Shown: positions 36,487 through 46,729, numbered from the stretch's first letter. The stretch: DNA of 64,000 nucleotides from an alpha proteobacterium HIMB114 (GCA_000163555.2 ADAC02000001.1:310001-374000), one strand, 5' to 3'. The notes: a model not told the origin generated them from the sequence alone. A program made the numbers and translations.

Positions 36487-36570
36487 GCGGGAGTGGTGGA
36501 ATGGTAGACACGCTAGTCTTAGGAACTAGTTCGGCAACGAGTGAAGGTTCAAGTCCTTTCTCCCGCACCA
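36487..36570 (+). tRNA. tRNA-Leu (anticodon TAG), CCA encoded
   Basis: A class II tRNA: acceptor GCGGGAG (36487-36493) pairs with CTCCCGC (36560-36566), anticodon stem CTAGT/ACTAG with loop CTTAGGA, long variable arm, GGTTCAAGTCC T arm and encoded CCA. It lies 12 bases before tig. tRNA-Leu genes are known integration sites for temperate pelagiphages; this copy is unoccupied. Confidence 0.97.
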
Positions 36571-36582
36571 TTAAGGATTAAA

Positions 36583-37995
36583 ATGAAAGTAAACGTAACA
36601 TCATCAAAGGGTTTAGAGTCAAAATTAAGTGTAATTGTAACTAAAAAAGAAATTCAGGAAAAAATTGATAAAAAACTCGATGAAGTAAAAGATACGATTG
36701 ACCTTAAGGGGTTTAGACCAGGGAAAGCTCCAAGAGAACTTTTAAAAAAACAATTTGGAAAAGCTTTATACGGTGAAGTCATAGAAAAAACTTTAAATGA
36801 CTCTGCATTTCAAGCTTTAAAAGATAAAAATATAAAACCTGCAGGTCAACCAAAAATAGATATTAAATCCTCAGGTGAAGATAAAGATTTAGAATTTACT
36901 ATTGAAGTTGAAAAAGTTCCTGAAATTAAAAAAGTTGATTTAAGCAAAATAGAGATTGAAAAATATGAAGTTAAAGCAGATAAAAAAGATTTAGAAACAA
37001 GATTAAATCAATTAGCTGAAAGTTCTAAAAAATATAATGATAAAGATGCATCAAAAGCTGCCGCTAATAATGATTTGGTTGAATTTAATTATGAAGCTAC
37101 AGTGGATGGAAAATCTTTTGAAGGAAACAAAGGTGAAAAACTCCAAATTGTTTTAGGAAAAGATCTTTTTATCAAAGGTTTTGATAAGCAGATTATTGGT
37201 GTTAAGAAAAATGATGAAAAGGCAGTTAAAATTAATCTACCAGATAATTATCCTAAAAAAGAACTTGCGGGCAAAGCTTCAGAGTTTAAATGCAAAATTA
37301 CAAACATTAAATCACCCGAAGAACAAAAAATTGATGATGCCTTTGCTAAAAACATGGGAGCAAAAGATTTATCAGATTTAAAATCAATGATTGAAAAACA
37401 AATTTCAAAAGAATTCGAAAGTATTACTGACCAGCTTTGTAAAAAAGAAATCTTGGATCAGTTAGATAAACAATTTAAAATTGATTTACCAAAGGGAATG
37501 CTTGAAGCTGAACTTAAAACTGTTGAGCACACAATGGTCCATGAAAAAATGCATGAACAAGGTGAAAAAGATCATTCTAAAATTAAATTGGATGAGAATG
37601 ATAAAAAAGAAGTGAAAAAAATTTCAGAGAGAAGAGTTAAGCTTGCTTTAGTATTAGCTAATATTGGAGAGGAGCATTCCATAAAAGTTTCTTCACAAGA
37701 ACTTCAAGGAGAGCTTGAAAAACAATTAAGAATGTACCCTGGTCAAGAAAAAACAATTAGAGAATATTATCAAAAAAATCCTTCAGAACTTACGAAGCTC
37801 AGAGGACCAATATTTGAAGATAAAGTAATGAATTTGATTAAAGAGAAAGCAAAAACAAAAATAAAATCAATTACCAAAGAAGAACTTCAAAACATCATGA
37901 GTCCTAAGTCAGATAAAAAAACCAAATCAAAGACAAAAACTGTTAAAAAGGCTCAAACCAAGAAGTCTAGTGCTAAAAAAACTAGTAAAAAATAA
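36583..37995 (+). CDS. tig: Trigger factor
   Basis: A 470-residue ribosome-bound chaperone and prolyl isomerase. The ribosome-docking signature [17 protein letters not shown] is at residues 43-59, an FKBP-type domain with [16 protein letters not shown] follows, then the helical C-terminal domain. The last ~35 residues are a Lys/Thr/Ser tail ([15 protein letters not shown]) that is longer and more basic than in E. coli. ATG 36583 is chosen because earlier in-frame codons lie inside the tRNA. It heads the tig-clpP-clpX-lon cluster. Confidence 0.95.
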   Translation: MKVNVTSSKGLESKLSVIVTKKEIQEKIDKKLDEVKDTIDLKGFRPGKAPRELLKKQFGKALYGEVIEKTLNDSAFQALKDKNIKPAGQPKIDIKSSGEDKDLEFTIEVEKVPEIKKVDLSKIEIEKYEVKADKKDLETRLNQLAESSKKYNDKDASKAAANNDLVEFNYEATVDGKSFEGNKGEKLQIVLGKDLFIKGFDKQIIGVKKNDEKAVKINLPDNYPKKELAGKASEFKCKITNIKSPEEQKIDDAFAKNMGAKDLSDLKSMIEKQISKEFESITDQLCKKEILDQLDKQFKIDLPKGMLEAELKTVEHTMVHEKMHEQGEKDHSKIKLDENDKKEVKKISERRVKLALVLANIGEEHSIKVSSQELQGELEKQLRMYPGQEKTIREYYQKNPSELTKLRGPIFEDKVMNLIKEKAKTKIKSITKEELQNIMSPKSDKKTKSKTKTVKKAQTKKSSAKKTSKK

Positions 37996-38027
37996 TCAAT
38001 ACATATAAATTTATATTATCGATTCGT

Positions 38028-38642
38028 ATGAAAGATCCTTTTGATATTTACATGAATACATTAGTCCCGATGGTAATTGAACAGACACCAAGAGGAGAAA
38101 GGTCTTTTGATATTTATTCAAGATTACTTAAAGAAAGAATAATTTTTTTAACAGGACCAATTAATTCATACATTTCAAGTTTAGTTTCTGCTCAGTTATT
38201 ATTTTTAGAATCAGAAAATAATTCTAAGGAAATTTATTTATATATTAATTCTCCAGGTGGCGTTGTAACTGACGGTCTTGCAATTTATGATACTATGCAA
38301 TTTATCAAACCGACTGTATCAACATTATGCATCGGTCAGGCTGCATCAATGGGTTCTTTCTTGTTAGCGGCAGGTGAAAAAGGCTTGAGGATGTCACTAC
38401 CGAACGCAAGAATAATGGTTCATCAACCATCGGCTGGCTTTCAAGGGCAAGCTACTGATATTGAAATACACACTAAAGAGATTTTAAGTACAAAAAAAAG
38501 GCTTAATGAAATTTACTCTAAACACACTGGCCAAACTGTAGAAACAATTAAAGAAGCTCTTGAAAGAGATAACTTTATGAGTGCTGAAGAGGCAAAAAAG
38601 TTTGGACTTGTAGATAAAGTCGTTGAAAAACGAGATAATTAA
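38028..38642 (+). CDS. clpP: ATP-dependent Clp protease proteolytic subunit
   Basis: A 204-residue serine protease. Catalytic Ser107 is in [11 protein letters not shown] and His132 in MVHQPSAG; the Asp is in the [11 protein letters not shown] region. [18 protein letters not shown] is typical. It forms a tetradecameric chamber fed by ClpX, encoded 70 bases downstream. A TTATCGATTCG string stands directly before the start, nearly repeated before clpX. Confidence 0.97.
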   Translation: MKDPFDIYMNTLVPMVIEQTPRGERSFDIYSRLLKERIIFLTGPINSYISSLVSAQLLFLESENNSKEIYLYINSPGGVVTDGLAIYDTMQFIKPTVSTLCIGQAASMGSFLLAAGEKGLRMSLPNARIMVHQPSAGFQGQATDIEIHTKEILSTKKRLNEIYSKHTGQTVETIKEALERDNFMSAEEAKKFGLVDKVVEKRDN

Positions 38643-38712
38643 AAATATTCGATACAACTAATGCTTGATTATATGACTCTGACTGAGTTATTGTTAAGTT
38701 TATTGATTCGAA

Positions 38713-39984
38713 ATGTCTAAAGAAAATAAAAACACATTATATTGTTCTTTCTGCGGAAAGAGCCAACATGAAGTTCGAAAATTAATCGCAGGTCCCACTG
38801 TTTTTATTTGCGACGAGTGTGTTGAACTTTGTATGGATATAATAAAAGAAGAGAGTAAAAGTCAAATTTCTAAAAATGAAGAGGGTGTACCTACGCCAAA
38901 AGAAATTTTTTCAATTTTAAATGAATACGTAATTGGGCAAAAGAAAGCTAAACAAATTTTATCAGTTGCAGTACATAATCATTATAAAAGATTGGGTCAT
39001 ACAGAAAAATCTTCTAATGATGTTGAGCTAGCTAAATCAAACATTCTTCTAATTGGACCAACTGGATGTGGAAAAACTTTGTTAGCACAGACTCTTGCAA
39101 AGATTTTAGATGTTCCATTTACAATGGCTGATGCAACGACTTTAACAGAAGCGGGTTATGTGGGTGAAGATGTTGAAAATATTATTTTAAAATTACTTCA
39201 AGCAGCAGATTACAATGTTGAAAAAGCTCAAAGAGGAATTGTTTATATTGATGAAGTTGACAAAATAAGCAGAAAAACTGAAAATCCATCAATTACTAGA
39301 GATGTATCTGGAGAAGGTGTTCAGCAAGCATTGTTAAAGATAATGGAAGGCACAGTTGCAAGCGTTCCTCCACAGGGCGGAAGAAAACATCCTCAACAAG
39401 AATTTTTACAAGTCGATACTACTAACATACTTTTTATTGTTGGTGGTGCATTTGCTGGAATTGATAAGATCATATCAGACAGAGGGCAGGGCTCTTCAAT
39501 TGGATTTGGTGCAAAAATCAAAGATAAAATTAAAAAAGGTGTAGGTGAACTTATCAAAGATGTTGAGCCAGAAGATCTTTTAAAATTTGGATTAATCCCA
39601 GAGTTTATTGGAAGATTACCTATAATATCAACCTTGGAAGATCTTGATGAAGAAAGTCTGGTTCAAATTTTAGAAGAACCTAAAAATTCACTTACAAAAC
39701 AATATTCAAAATTATTTGAAATTGAAGGTGTAAAATTAACTTTCGCAAAAGATGCGTTGAAAGCAATTGCACAAAAGGCAATAGTTAGAAAAACTGGTGC
39801 GAGAGGACTTAGATCAATAATTGAAGAAGTGTTACTTGAAACGATGTTTGATTTACCATCAATTGAAGGTGTAGACGAGGTTATTTTGAATAAAGAAGTT
39901 ATTAACGGAAATACAAAACCATTAATGATTTACTCAAAAAATATTTCTAAAGCAGAGGAAAAAGATACTAAAATAGCTAATTAA
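38713..39984 (+). CDS. clpX: ATP-dependent Clp protease ATP-binding subunit
   Basis: A 423-residue AAA+ unfoldase. The N-terminal four-cysteine zinc domain ([15 protein letters not shown] and [10 protein letters not shown]), Walker [11 protein letters not shown], Walker B VYIDEVDK and the C-terminal GARGLRSI sensor 2 are all present. It recognises substrates and threads them into ClpP. No Shine-Dalgarno is clear; TTATTGATTCG precedes the start. Confidence 0.97.
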   Translation: MSKENKNTLYCSFCGKSQHEVRKLIAGPTVFICDECVELCMDIIKEESKSQISKNEEGVPTPKEIFSILNEYVIGQKKAKQILSVAVHNHYKRLGHTEKSSNDVELAKSNILLIGPTGCGKTLLAQTLAKILDVPFTMADATTLTEAGYVGEDVENIILKLLQAADYNVEKAQRGIVYIDEVDKISRKTENPSITRDVSGEGVQQALLKIMEGTVASVPPQGGRKHPQQEFLQVDTTNILFIVGGAFAGIDKIISDRGQGSSIGFGAKIKDKIKKGVGELIKDVEPEDLLKFGLIPEFIGRLPIISTLEDLDEESLVQILEEPKNSLTKQYSKLFEIEGVKLTFAKDALKAIAQKAIVRKTGARGLRSIIEEVLLETMFDLPSIEGVDEVILNKEVINGNTKPLMIYSKNISKAEEKDTKIAN

Positions 39985-40045
39985 GCTGGGTATAAAATAC
40001 CATTAATCACCTTGTTTTATGACATTTAATAATTATGTTTAAAGA

Positions 40046-42430
40046 ATGTCATTTACCTTAGATTCAGTACCGGTATTACCATTAAGAGATATAGTTGTTT
40101 TTCCAAATGTAACCACACCGTTATTTGTAGGTCGTGAAAAATCAATAAATGCCTTAGACTTTGTTATGGGTAAAACAAAAAAAATTCTCTTACTAACCCA
40201 AAAAAATGCAGATATTGACAATCCTAAAGATCAAGATCTTTACAATTTTGGAACAATTGCTGAAGTTCTTCAGTTGTTAAAACTGCCAGACGGTACAGTC
40301 AAAATATTAGTTGAGGGAAAATCTGTTTGTAGAGTTTTAGAGTATAATAAAAATGATAAATTTTTAGATGCAAAAATTGAAGGTTGTAAATTAGTTGAAG
40401 AAAAAAATAATAATCTTCTTTCTCAAGCGCTGATAAACAAATTTAATAAATTATCAAAAACATCTAAAAAATTTAATGATGAAAACAATTTAAACTTTAA
40501 GAATATTTCAGATCCAGACGTGATTGCCAACAAAACAGTCTCGACCTTGGGCATAGAACTTGATGAAAAGCAGAAAATTCTTGAAACCTTAGATGTTCAA
40601 AAAAAATTAGAAATTATCATTGGGCATTTAGATAGTGAGCTAGAGCTAATGTCAGTTGAAAAAAGAATTCGGGGAAGAGTAAAAAATCAAATGGAAAAAA
40701 CCCAAAGAGAATATTACTTAAACGAACAACTAAAAGCAATTCAGAAAGAACTGGGTGAAATAGAAGAGGGTAAAGATGAATTAAAGCAGTTAGAAGAGTC
40801 TATAAAAAAAGCAAAAATGTCAAAAGAAGCTGAAGAAAAATGTTTTTCTGAATTAAAAAAGTTAAAAACAATGAGCCCCATGTCTGCTGAGTCTACGGTT
40901 GTAAGAAATTATTTAGATTGGATGATTTCTGTTCCTTGGCACGAAGCATCTGTCGTAAGTACAGATTTGGTGAAAGCTGAAAAAACTCTGGATCAAGATC
41001 ATTATGGTCTTGAAAAAGTAAAAGATAGAATTTTAGAATTTCTAGCTGTTCAGTCTAGAATTAAAAAAATTAAAGGACCTATTTTATGCTTAGTCGGACC
41101 ACCAGGTGTTGGAAAAACATCATTAGGAAAATCTATTGCTAAAGCTACAGGGCGTGAATTTGTAAGAATGTCTCTTGGTGGTGTTAGAGATGAAGCTGAG
41201 ATAAGAGGGCATAGAAGAACCTACATTGGAAGTTTGCCTGGCAAGATTATTCAAATGATGAAAAAAGCTGGAAAAACAAATCCTTTAATATTGTTAGATG
41301 AAATTGATAAAGTTGGAATGGACTACAGGGGAGATCCTTCATCTGCTTTGTTAGAAGCTTTAGATCCAGAGCAAAATAAAGATTTTAATGATCATTATTT
41401 AGAAGTTGATTATGATCTGTCGAATGTGATGTTTGTCACGACAGCAAATACATTAAATATCCCTGGACCCTTATTGGATAGAATGGAGACTATTAGATTA
41501 GCTGGTTACACAGAAGATGAAAAATTAGAAATAGCAAAGAAATACCTTTTACCAAAGCAAATAAAAGATAACGGTTTAAAAAAAGAAGAATTAATAATTC
41601 AAGATAAGCAAATTTTAGAGTTAATAAGAGGTTACACTAAAGAATCTGGTGTAAGAAGTTTAGAGAGAGAAATATCTAAACTGGCAAGAAAAAGTGTTAA
41701 AGAAATTGTTACAAATAAGTCTAAAAAAGTTGAGATTAACGATAAAAATTTAGATGAGTATTTAGGTGTTAAAAAATTTAAATTCGGTGAAATTGAAAGT
41801 GAAGATTTAGTGGGAATTGTTACAGGTTTAGCTTGGACGGAAGTTGGTGGAGAGTTATTGTCTATCGAGACTGTTGTTATGCCAGGCAAAGGTAAATTAG
41901 AATATACTGGAAAACTTGGAGACGTGATGAAAGAGTCAATCAAAGCAGCCAAATCATTTATAAGATCTAGATGTATTGACTATGGCATTATACCCCCGAC
42001 ATTTGAAAAGAAAGATTTTCACGTCCATGTACCTGAAGGTGCTACACCAAAAGATGGTCCGTCAGCAGGTATTGCAATGGTTACTTCAATTGTATCTGCT
42101 TTATCAAATATTCCAGTGAAAAGAGATGTTGCGATGACAGGAGAAGTCACCCTTAGAGGTAGAGTTTTGCCAATTGGTGGTTTGAAAGAGAAACTTCTAG
42201 CTGCACTTCGTGGCGGTATTAAAACTGCTATTATTCCAAGTGAGAATGAAAAAGATTTAAAAGAAATTCCGCAAAATGTTAAAGATGGATTAACAATAAT
42301 ACCCGTTACAAACGTAGATGAGGTTTTAAAAATTGCATTGTCTAAGAAATTAGACCCTGTTAAATGGATAGAAGTTGATCACGTTAAAAGTGAGAAAATC
42401 TCATTAAGTGAACCAAAAAGCTCTCATTAA
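40046..42430 (+). CDS. lon: ATP-dependent protease Lon
   Basis: A 794-residue LonA: N-terminal substrate domain ([14 protein letters not shown]), AAA+ core with [15 protein letters not shown] and ILLDEIDK, and a C-terminal protease domain with the catalytic serine in [11 protein letters not shown] and the lysine downstream in the [12 protein letters not shown] region. It degrades misfolded and regulatory proteins. It is 61 bases downstream of clpX. The hupB gene that commonly follows lon in proteobacteria is not here; two tRNA genes follow instead. Confidence 0.97.
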   Translation: MSFTLDSVPVLPLRDIVVFPNVTTPLFVGREKSINALDFVMGKTKKILLLTQKNADIDNPKDQDLYNFGTIAEVLQLLKLPDGTVKILVEGKSVCRVLEYNKNDKFLDAKIEGCKLVEEKNNNLLSQALINKFNKLSKTSKKFNDENNLNFKNISDPDVIANKTVSTLGIELDEKQKILETLDVQKKLEIIIGHLDSELELMSVEKRIRGRVKNQMEKTQREYYLNEQLKAIQKELGEIEEGKDELKQLEESIKKAKMSKEAEEKCFSELKKLKTMSPMSAESTVVRNYLDWMISVPWHEASVVSTDLVKAEKTLDQDHYGLEKVKDRILEFLAVQSRIKKIKGPILCLVGPPGVGKTSLGKSIAKATGREFVRMSLGGVRDEAEIRGHRRTYIGSLPGKIIQMMKKAGKTNPLILLDEIDKVGMDYRGDPSSALLEALDPEQNKDFNDHYLEVDYDLSNVMFVTTANTLNIPGPLLDRMETIRLAGYTEDEKLEIAKKYLLPKQIKDNGLKKEELIIQDKQILELIRGYTKESGVRSLEREISKLARKSVKEIVTNKSKKVEINDKNLDEYLGVKKFKFGEIESEDLVGIVTGLAWTEVGGELLSIETVVMPGKGKLEYTGKLGDVMKESIKAAKSFIRSRCIDYGIIPPTFEKKDFHVHVPEGATPKDGPSAGIAMVTSIVSALSNIPVKRDVAMTGEVTLRGRVLPIGGLKEKLLAALRGGIKTAIIPSENEKDLKEIPQNVKDGLTIIPVTNVDEVLKIALSKKLDPVKWIEVDHVKSEKISLSEPKSSH

Positions 42431-42486
42431 AGATTAAATAAATTTATAGTGCAATTAAGAATAAAATAGTGTAATTCAAAAATTTC

Positions 42487-42562
42487 GGGCGGTTAGCTCA
42501 GTTGGTAGAGCATCTCGTTTACACCGAGAGGGTCGGGAGTTCGAGTCTCTCACCGCCCACCA
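42487..42562 (+). tRNA. tRNA-Val (anticodon TAC), CCA encoded
   Basis: Acceptor GGGCGGT (42487-42493) pairs with ACCGCCC (42552-42558). The D arm is TAGCTCAGTTGGTAGAGCA, the anticodon loop TTTACAC, the T arm GTTCGAGTC. CCA is encoded. tRNA-Asp follows after five bases. Confidence 0.97.
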
Positions 42563-42567
42563 CAACC

Positions 42568-42645
42568 GGGGGTGTAGCTCAGCTTGGTTAGAGCGCCTGC
42601 CTGTCACGCAGGAGGCCGCGGGTTCGAGTCCCGTCACTCCCGCCA
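42568..42645 (+). tRNA. tRNA-Asp (anticodon GTC), CCA encoded
   Basis: Acceptor GGGGGTG (42568-42574) pairs with CACTCCC (42635-42641), with one G-U pair. Anticodon stem CCTGC/GCAGG holds loop CTGTCAC. The T arm is GGTTCGAGTCC and CCA is encoded. It is co-transcribed with tRNA-Val; the convergent DUF3576 gene ends 18 bases downstream. Confidence 0.96.
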
Positions 42646-42663
42646 AATTCGATATTTATTAAA

Positions 42664-43206
42664 CTATTTTTTCTTTTGTTCTTTTTCTAGAATAGTTAAT
42701 TCTCTAGTTTTATTTATGATACTGTCTTTAATTTTATTATTAAAACTTTCGCTTCCTTTACTAACTCTACAATCAATGTTGCTTACGCAATTTTTTTTAA
42801 AAGTTTTAACATCAAAAGCTGAAACAGCGACTTTATTTTCGTAAAAAACAACTTGTATTTTTACGGACTCCTTAGAACTGCCTGTAGTGTACCAATCAGT
42901 AGATATAATACCACCAGCATAATTTGCTGTATTTAATGGAATATCTTCTAAAACTTTTAAAGTTGCTCTCCATATTGGATTCGCACTTGAGAATTCATAA
43001 ATCGTATTTTTTCTTTGTCCCAATATAAATCCTTTTGATGCCTCCTCTGCTTTCTGATCTATATTTGGGTTAAATACTTTCTTGTTTTCAGTCTTAATTT
43101 CATCACTATTTTCTGGTTTTGCACATGCAAAAAGAACCAGAAAAACCAGAAAGAAAATACTATTTAGTTTGAAAAAACTATTTTTTCTGAAATAATTTCG
43201 TATCAT
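42664..43206 (-). CDS. DUF3576 lipoprotein
   Basis: A 180-residue predicted lipoprotein: a long hydrophobic segment (residues 15-27) ends in the lipobox LFAC with Cys28. The core ANPIWRATLKVLEDIPLNTANYAGG and IISTDWYTTG matches the alphaproteobacterial DUF3576 family, in which a G-x-I-x-T-D-W-Y motif is conserved. Function is unknown; outer-membrane attachment at the periplasmic face is expected. It is divergent from the porin gene. Confidence 0.8.
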   Translation of the reverse strand: MIRNYFRKNSFFKLNSIFFLVFLVLFACAKPENSDEIKTENKKVFNPNIDQKAEEASKGFILGQRKNTIYEFSSANPIWRATLKVLEDIPLNTANYAGGIISTDWYTTGSSKESVKIQVVFYENKVAVSAFDVKTFKKNCVSNIDCRVSKGSESFNNKIKDSIINKTRELTILEKEQKKK

Positions 43207-43264
43207 TTAAGTTAAAATAACGTTTATTAGTCAATTAAACCCTTTAAACAAGCTTTAAATACAA

Positions 43265-43284
43265 TTGTTGTAATTTTGCAACAA
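43265..43284. promoter_or_regulatory. Operator-like dyad upstream of the porin gene
   Basis: TTGTTG (43265-43270) and CAACAA (43279-43284) form a perfect 6-bp inverted repeat with an eight-base centre. It lies about 30 bases upstream of the likely porin -10. No T-tract follows on either strand, so it is not a terminator; a protein-binding site is plausible. Confidence 0.35.
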
Positions 43285-43311
43285 ATATAAAATTATAATT
43301 GAAATAGCTTA

Positions 43312-43317
43312 TATAAT
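43312..43317 (+). promoter_or_regulatory. Porin promoter -10
   Basis: A perfect TATAAT, with a second TATAAT 18 bases upstream at 43294. Neither has a good -35 at standard spacing, so activator-assisted transcription is possible. The leader would be about 55 bases and ends with a good Shine-Dalgarno, AGGAGA, six bases before the ATG. Confidence 0.45.
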
Positions 43318-43377
43318 CTTTAACCGACCTCTTTTTTCTGTAGATATCATAATCTAAACAAATAATAGGAGAAAACT

Positions 43378-44358
43378 ATGAAAAAACTATTAGCAACAAC
43401 TGCTATCGTTTCTGTTTCATTCGCTTCTGTTGCTTTAGCTGAGGTTACTGTAAAAGGTTCAATCGAACAAACAATTAACTCTCGAAGCTATAACAAAGCA
43501 GCAAATGAACACAAAGGAACTGGCTCAATGGGACAAGAAACTAACTTAACAGTTTCTTCTTCTGGTGAGTTAGACAACGGACTATCTATCAAAGGTTCAT
43601 TTAGATCAGAAGATGGATCTGTTGACCATTCAAGCATTAAAGTGTCTGGTGATACTTTAGGTTTTGAAATCGGTGCTGATACTGGTTCTACAATCCACAC
43701 ACAGATTAACCCAACTGTAGGTGACTCTGTATGGTTTGTAACTGGTGCACAAGGTGATGATGGTTTCACAACTTACGAAGCACACGATGTACAACACATT
43801 GGTATTGATGCAAAATTAGGTGGCATGACTGCTGCTGTTAACTATGCACCATCAAACAATGGTATCAGTGCAGGTGACTCAAATAAAACTGACGCTGGTG
43901 GAAGTGCTACTGAAATGCTTCTTAAAGGATCTATCATGGAAGGCGTAAACTTCCTAATTGGTCAAGAGAAGATTGAAGCAGCAAATTCAGGTGGTTCAGA
44001 AGAAACTGAGAAAACTTATCAGGTTTCTTACTCTGCAGGTCAATTTGCATTAGGTGCATCTATCAGAGATTTCGATGATGGAGACTCAACTGCAACTGCT
44101 GGTACTACTGATGAAGTAACTTACTTAACAGCTACTTATGCGGTTAATGATCAAGTTTCATTAGGAATTCAGTCAGTAACTGCTGAATCTGAGGGAACTG
44201 GTACTTCTGCAACAGATGAAGAAACACTTGGTATATCTTTAGGTTATAACTTAGGACCAATTGGTGTTGAAGTTATGTATGCAGAAACTGATAACCTAGC
44301 TCACTCAAATGCTGATGATGTAGAAGGTGTACAAATCAGAACAGTTTACAAGTTTTAA
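43378..44358 (+). CDS. Outer-membrane porin
   Basis: A 326-residue protein with a signal peptide MKKLLATTAIVSVSFASVALA (cleaved after ALA, residue 21), alternating beta-strand patterns throughout, acidic loops (GGSEETEK, DDGDSTAT), no cysteine and a terminal phenylalanine (IRTVYKF) that is the outer-membrane insertion signal. This is the alphaproteobacterial general porin pattern; it probably forms a trimeric channel for small nutrients. It is less AT-rich than its neighbours and has a strong ribosome-binding site, suggesting high expression. It ends at a strong terminator. Confidence 0.88.
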   Translation: MKKLLATTAIVSVSFASVALAEVTVKGSIEQTINSRSYNKAANEHKGTGSMGQETNLTVSSSGELDNGLSIKGSFRSEDGSVDHSSIKVSGDTLGFEIGADTGSTIHTQINPTVGDSVWFVTGAQGDDGFTTYEAHDVQHIGIDAKLGGMTAAVNYAPSNNGISAGDSNKTDAGGSATEMLLKGSIMEGVNFLIGQEKIEAANSGGSEETEKTYQVSYSAGQFALGASIRDFDDGDSTATAGTTDEVTYLTATYAVNDQVSLGIQSVTAESEGTGTSATDEETLGISLGYNLGPIGVEVMYAETDNLAHSNADDVEGVQIRTVYKF

Positions 44359-44380
44359 TTAACTTTAGAATTGTATAAAT

Positions 44381-44413
44381 AAAAGCCCGCTAATTTATTA
44401 GCGGGCTTTTTTT
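44381..44413. terminator. Bidirectional terminator shared by porin and rRNA methyltransferase genes
   Basis: AAAAGCCCGCTAA (44381-44393) and TTAGCGGGCTTTT (44398-44410) form a perfect 13-bp stem with a four-base loop. T runs follow on the plus strand, and an A run gives a U-tract on the minus strand. The stop codon of the convergent methyltransferase gene lies inside the stem (44398-44400). Confidence 0.92.
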
Positions 44414-45126
44414 ATATTCGATAAAACAATAGATACAGAGTTAGATAAATTTAAACTTTCAATTTTTTTATTAATCGGAATAGAAATAATTTCATCCGAA
44501 TTTTTTTTTACCAAGGATTTAATCCCATCACCCTCAGACCCAAAGATGAATGCTGACTTTTTATTAAATTTTATATCAAATATATTTTTATTTGATTCTC
44601 CATCTAAACTATAAACCCAATAGGCATTTTGTTGTAAAACTTTTATTACGTTATTAAGATTTGATACCAAATAAATATCAATATACTCCATACCCCCAGA
44701 AGCAGATTTATTCATTAATTCACTACCTGCTCTAAAGTTATTTTTTTCTACTATGAGACACTTTACATCAAAAGCAACGCAGCTTCTGATTATTGATCCG
44801 ATATTCCTATCATCAAAAACATTGTTCAAAATTATAATTTCATCATATTTTATGATGTTTTTTCTTAATTCAGAAAATTGAAATGTCTTTCTTTCCTTTA
44901 TCTTTACCGCATATCCTTGGTGATTTATTTTTGTACTAAATAATTTATCAATTTCTTGGTGTGATTTAATTGATATTAAATTTAAATATTTTTTTGGTAT
45001 TTCGTTTATATTGTTTTTTGATGATAAGAAGACTTTAAAAATTGCATTATTCTCATTTTTTAGAGCATGGTTCACAGTATGTTTGCCACCTAGCCAAAAT
45101 TCCTTCATATCATTATTTTTAGTCAT
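44398..45126 (-). CDS. rlmB: 23S rRNA 2'-O-ribose methyltransferase, RlmB/TrmH (SPOUT) family
   Basis: A 242-residue SpoU-type methyltransferase. An N-terminal substrate-binding domain starts FWLGGKHTVNHALKN. The SPOUT motifs are ILNNVFDDRNIGSIIRSC (motif 1 Asn/Arg), FIFGSEGDGIKSLV (motif 2) and SIPINKKIESLNLSNSVSI (motif 3). Size and the GKHTV opening fit RlmB, which methylates G2251 of 23S rRNA; TrmH-like tRNA specificity cannot be excluded. The stop is embedded in the shared terminator. Confidence 0.87.
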   Translation of the reverse strand: MTKNNDMKEFWLGGKHTVNHALKNENNAIFKVFLSSKNNINEIPKKYLNLISIKSHQEIDKLFSTKINHQGYAVKIKERKTFQFSELRKNIIKYDEIIILNNVFDDRNIGSIIRSCVAFDVKCLIVEKNNFRAGSELMNKSASGGMEYIDIYLVSNLNNVIKVLQQNAYWVYSLDGESNKNIFDIKFNKKSAFIFGSEGDGIKSLVKKNSDEIISIPINKKIESLNLSNSVSIVLSNIKKAR

Positions 45127-45132
45127 AATTTA

Positions 45133-45160
45133 TTGCATATATATAAATTTAATTTATAGA
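45133..45160 (+). promoter_or_regulatory. Promoter of the tRNA-Tyr/tuf/secE/rpl/rpo cluster
   Basis: TTGCAT (45133-45138) and TATAGA (45155-45160) with a 16-base spacer. Transcription would start near 45167, a dozen bases before tRNA-Tyr. No equally good promoter is seen downstream until the rpsL leader, so it may drive a very long unit. Confidence 0.55.
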
Positions 45161-45178
45161 CAGCAAAACTTGTTATTA

Positions 45179-45264
<86 letters not shown>

Positions 45265-45313
45265 CAAAAAACCTCTTGAAACTAGGGGCCAAATGAGTAA
45301 ATACCCCCTTTAC

Positions 45314-45387
45314 GCGGGTGTAGTTCAGTGGTAGAACTCCAGCCTTCCAAGCTGGTTGCGTGAGTTCGATTCTCATCACCCGCTCCA
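45314..45387 (+). tRNA. tRNA-Gly (anticodon TCC), CCA encoded
   Basis: Acceptor GCGGGTG (45314-45320) pairs with CACCCGC (45377-45383). Anticodon stem CCAGC/GCTGG holds loop CTTCCAA, and the T arm is GAGTTCGATTC. CCA is encoded. It lies 39 bases before tuf. Confidence 0.97.
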
Positions 45388-45426
45388 GATTGGAAAATTA
45401 AATAATTAGGAGAGAAATAAAATAAG

Positions 45427-46614
45427 ATGTCAAAAGAAAAATTCGATAGAAGTAAACCGCATTGTAATATTGGTACAATCGGACACGTAGACCATGGTAA
45501 GACTACGTTAACAGCAGCTATAACAAAAGTTATGTCTGAAAAGGGTGGAGCAAATTTTGTTGCTTATGATCAGATTGATAAAGCCCCAGAAGAAAAAGAA
45601 AGAGGAATTACAATTTCAACAGCTCACGTTGAGTATGAAACTGAAAAACGTCACTATGCTCACGTCGACTGTCCAGGTCACGCTGACTATGTAAAAAACA
45701 TGATTACTGGTGCAGCACAAATGGATGGTGCGATTTTAGTTGTTAACGCAGCTGATGGACCCATGCCACAAACAAGAGAACATATTCTTTTAGCAAGACA
45801 AGTTGGTGTTCCAGCGATTGTTGTGTTTTTAAATAAAGTAGACACTGTACAAGATAAAGAATTATTAGAATTAGTTGAAATGGAAATTAGAGAACTATTG
45901 ACATCATACCAGTTTCCAGGAGACACTATTCCAATCATCAAAGGGTCTGCATTAAAAGCAATTGAAGGTGATGCTGAATTAGGTGTTAAGCCAATTGAAG
46001 AATTAATGAAAGCGGTTGATGAAACTATTCCTCAACCTGAAAGACCAAAAGACAAACCTTTCCTAATGCCAATTGAAGACGTGTTCTCAATTTCTGGAAG
46101 AGGTACAGTTGTGACCGGAAGAATTGAGCAAGGTGTTGTTAATACTAACGATGAATTAGAAATTATTGGTATTAAAGAAACTCAAAAAACAGTTTGCACT
46201 GGAGTTGAGATGTTTAGAAAACTTCTAGACACTGGTGAAGCCGGAGATAACATCGGTGCTTTATTGAGAGGTATTGATAGAGACCAAGTTGAAAGAGGAC
46301 AAGTTCTTGCAAAACCTGGTTCAATTAAACCCCACACAAAATTTGAAGCAGAAGCATACATTTTAAAAAAAGAAGAAGGTGGAAGACATACTCCGTTCTT
46401 TTCAAAGTATAGACCTCAATTTTATTTCAGAACAACTGACGTTACTGGAGAAGTAACATTACCAGAGGGTACTGAAATGATTATGCCTGGAGATAACGCA
46501 AAAATGACCGTTACTTTAATTAATCCGATTGCAATGAATGATGGTTTAAAATTTGCAATTAGAGAAGGTGGAAGAACAGTAGGAGCTGGAGTAGTAACTA
46601 AGATTATAGAGTAA
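45427..46614 (+). CDS. tuf: Elongation factor Tu
   Basis: A 395-residue EF-Tu with G-domain motifs [19 protein letters not shown] and NKVD, the effector region [13 protein letters not shown], and domains 2 and 3. It brings aminoacyl-tRNA to the ribosome. A second copy would be expected between fusA and rpsJ, but that gap is six bases, so this may be the only tuf gene. A Shine-Dalgarno (AGGAGAG) sits upstream. It lies inside a tRNA cluster, as in Rickettsiales. Confidence 0.98.
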   Translation: MSKEKFDRSKPHCNIGTIGHVDHGKTTLTAAITKVMSEKGGANFVAYDQIDKAPEEKERGITISTAHVEYETEKRHYAHVDCPGHADYVKNMITGAAQMDGAILVVNAADGPMPQTREHILLARQVGVPAIVVFLNKVDTVQDKELLELVEMEIRELLTSYQFPGDTIPIIKGSALKAIEGDAELGVKPIEELMKAVDETIPQPERPKDKPFLMPIEDVFSISGRGTVVTGRIEQGVVNTNDELEIIGIKETQKTVCTGVEMFRKLLDTGEAGDNIGALLRGIDRDQVERGQVLAKPGSIKPHTKFEAEAYILKKEEGGRHTPFFSKYRPQFYFRTTDVTGEVTLPEGTEMIMPGDNAKMTVTLINPIAMNDGLKFAIREGGRTVGAGVVTKIIE

Positions 46615-46637
46615 GCTTCACTTTATAACATTAAAGA

Positions 46638-46713
46638 AGGAGTGTAGCTCAATTGGTAGAGTACGGGTCTCCAAAACCCGGGGTTGAGGGTTCAAGTCCC
46701 TCCGCTCCTGCCA
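46638..46713 (+). tRNA. tRNA-Trp (anticodon CCA), CCA encoded
   Basis: Acceptor AGGAGTG (46638-46644) pairs with CGCTCCT (46703-46709). Anticodon stem CGGGT/ACCCG holds loop CTCCAAA; T arm GGTTCAAGTCC; CCA encoded. It separates tuf and secE, an order widespread in bacteria. Confidence 0.97.
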
Positions 46714-46729
46714 ATAAGCTAAAACTGAA

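Noticed and set aside
36541-36582. Upstream in-frame extension of tig
   Set aside because: The extension is tRNA-Leu sequence; ATG 36583 gives the standard trigger factor N-terminus.
39989-40001. Small hairpin GGTAT-AAA-ATACC between clpX and lon
   Set aside because: A 5-bp stem with no U-tract is expected by chance in this composition and has no clear positional meaning.
42584-42844. 86-codon plus-strand frame starting inside tRNA-Asp
   Set aside because: It begins in the tRNA, then runs antisense to the well-supported DUF3576 lipoprotein gene.
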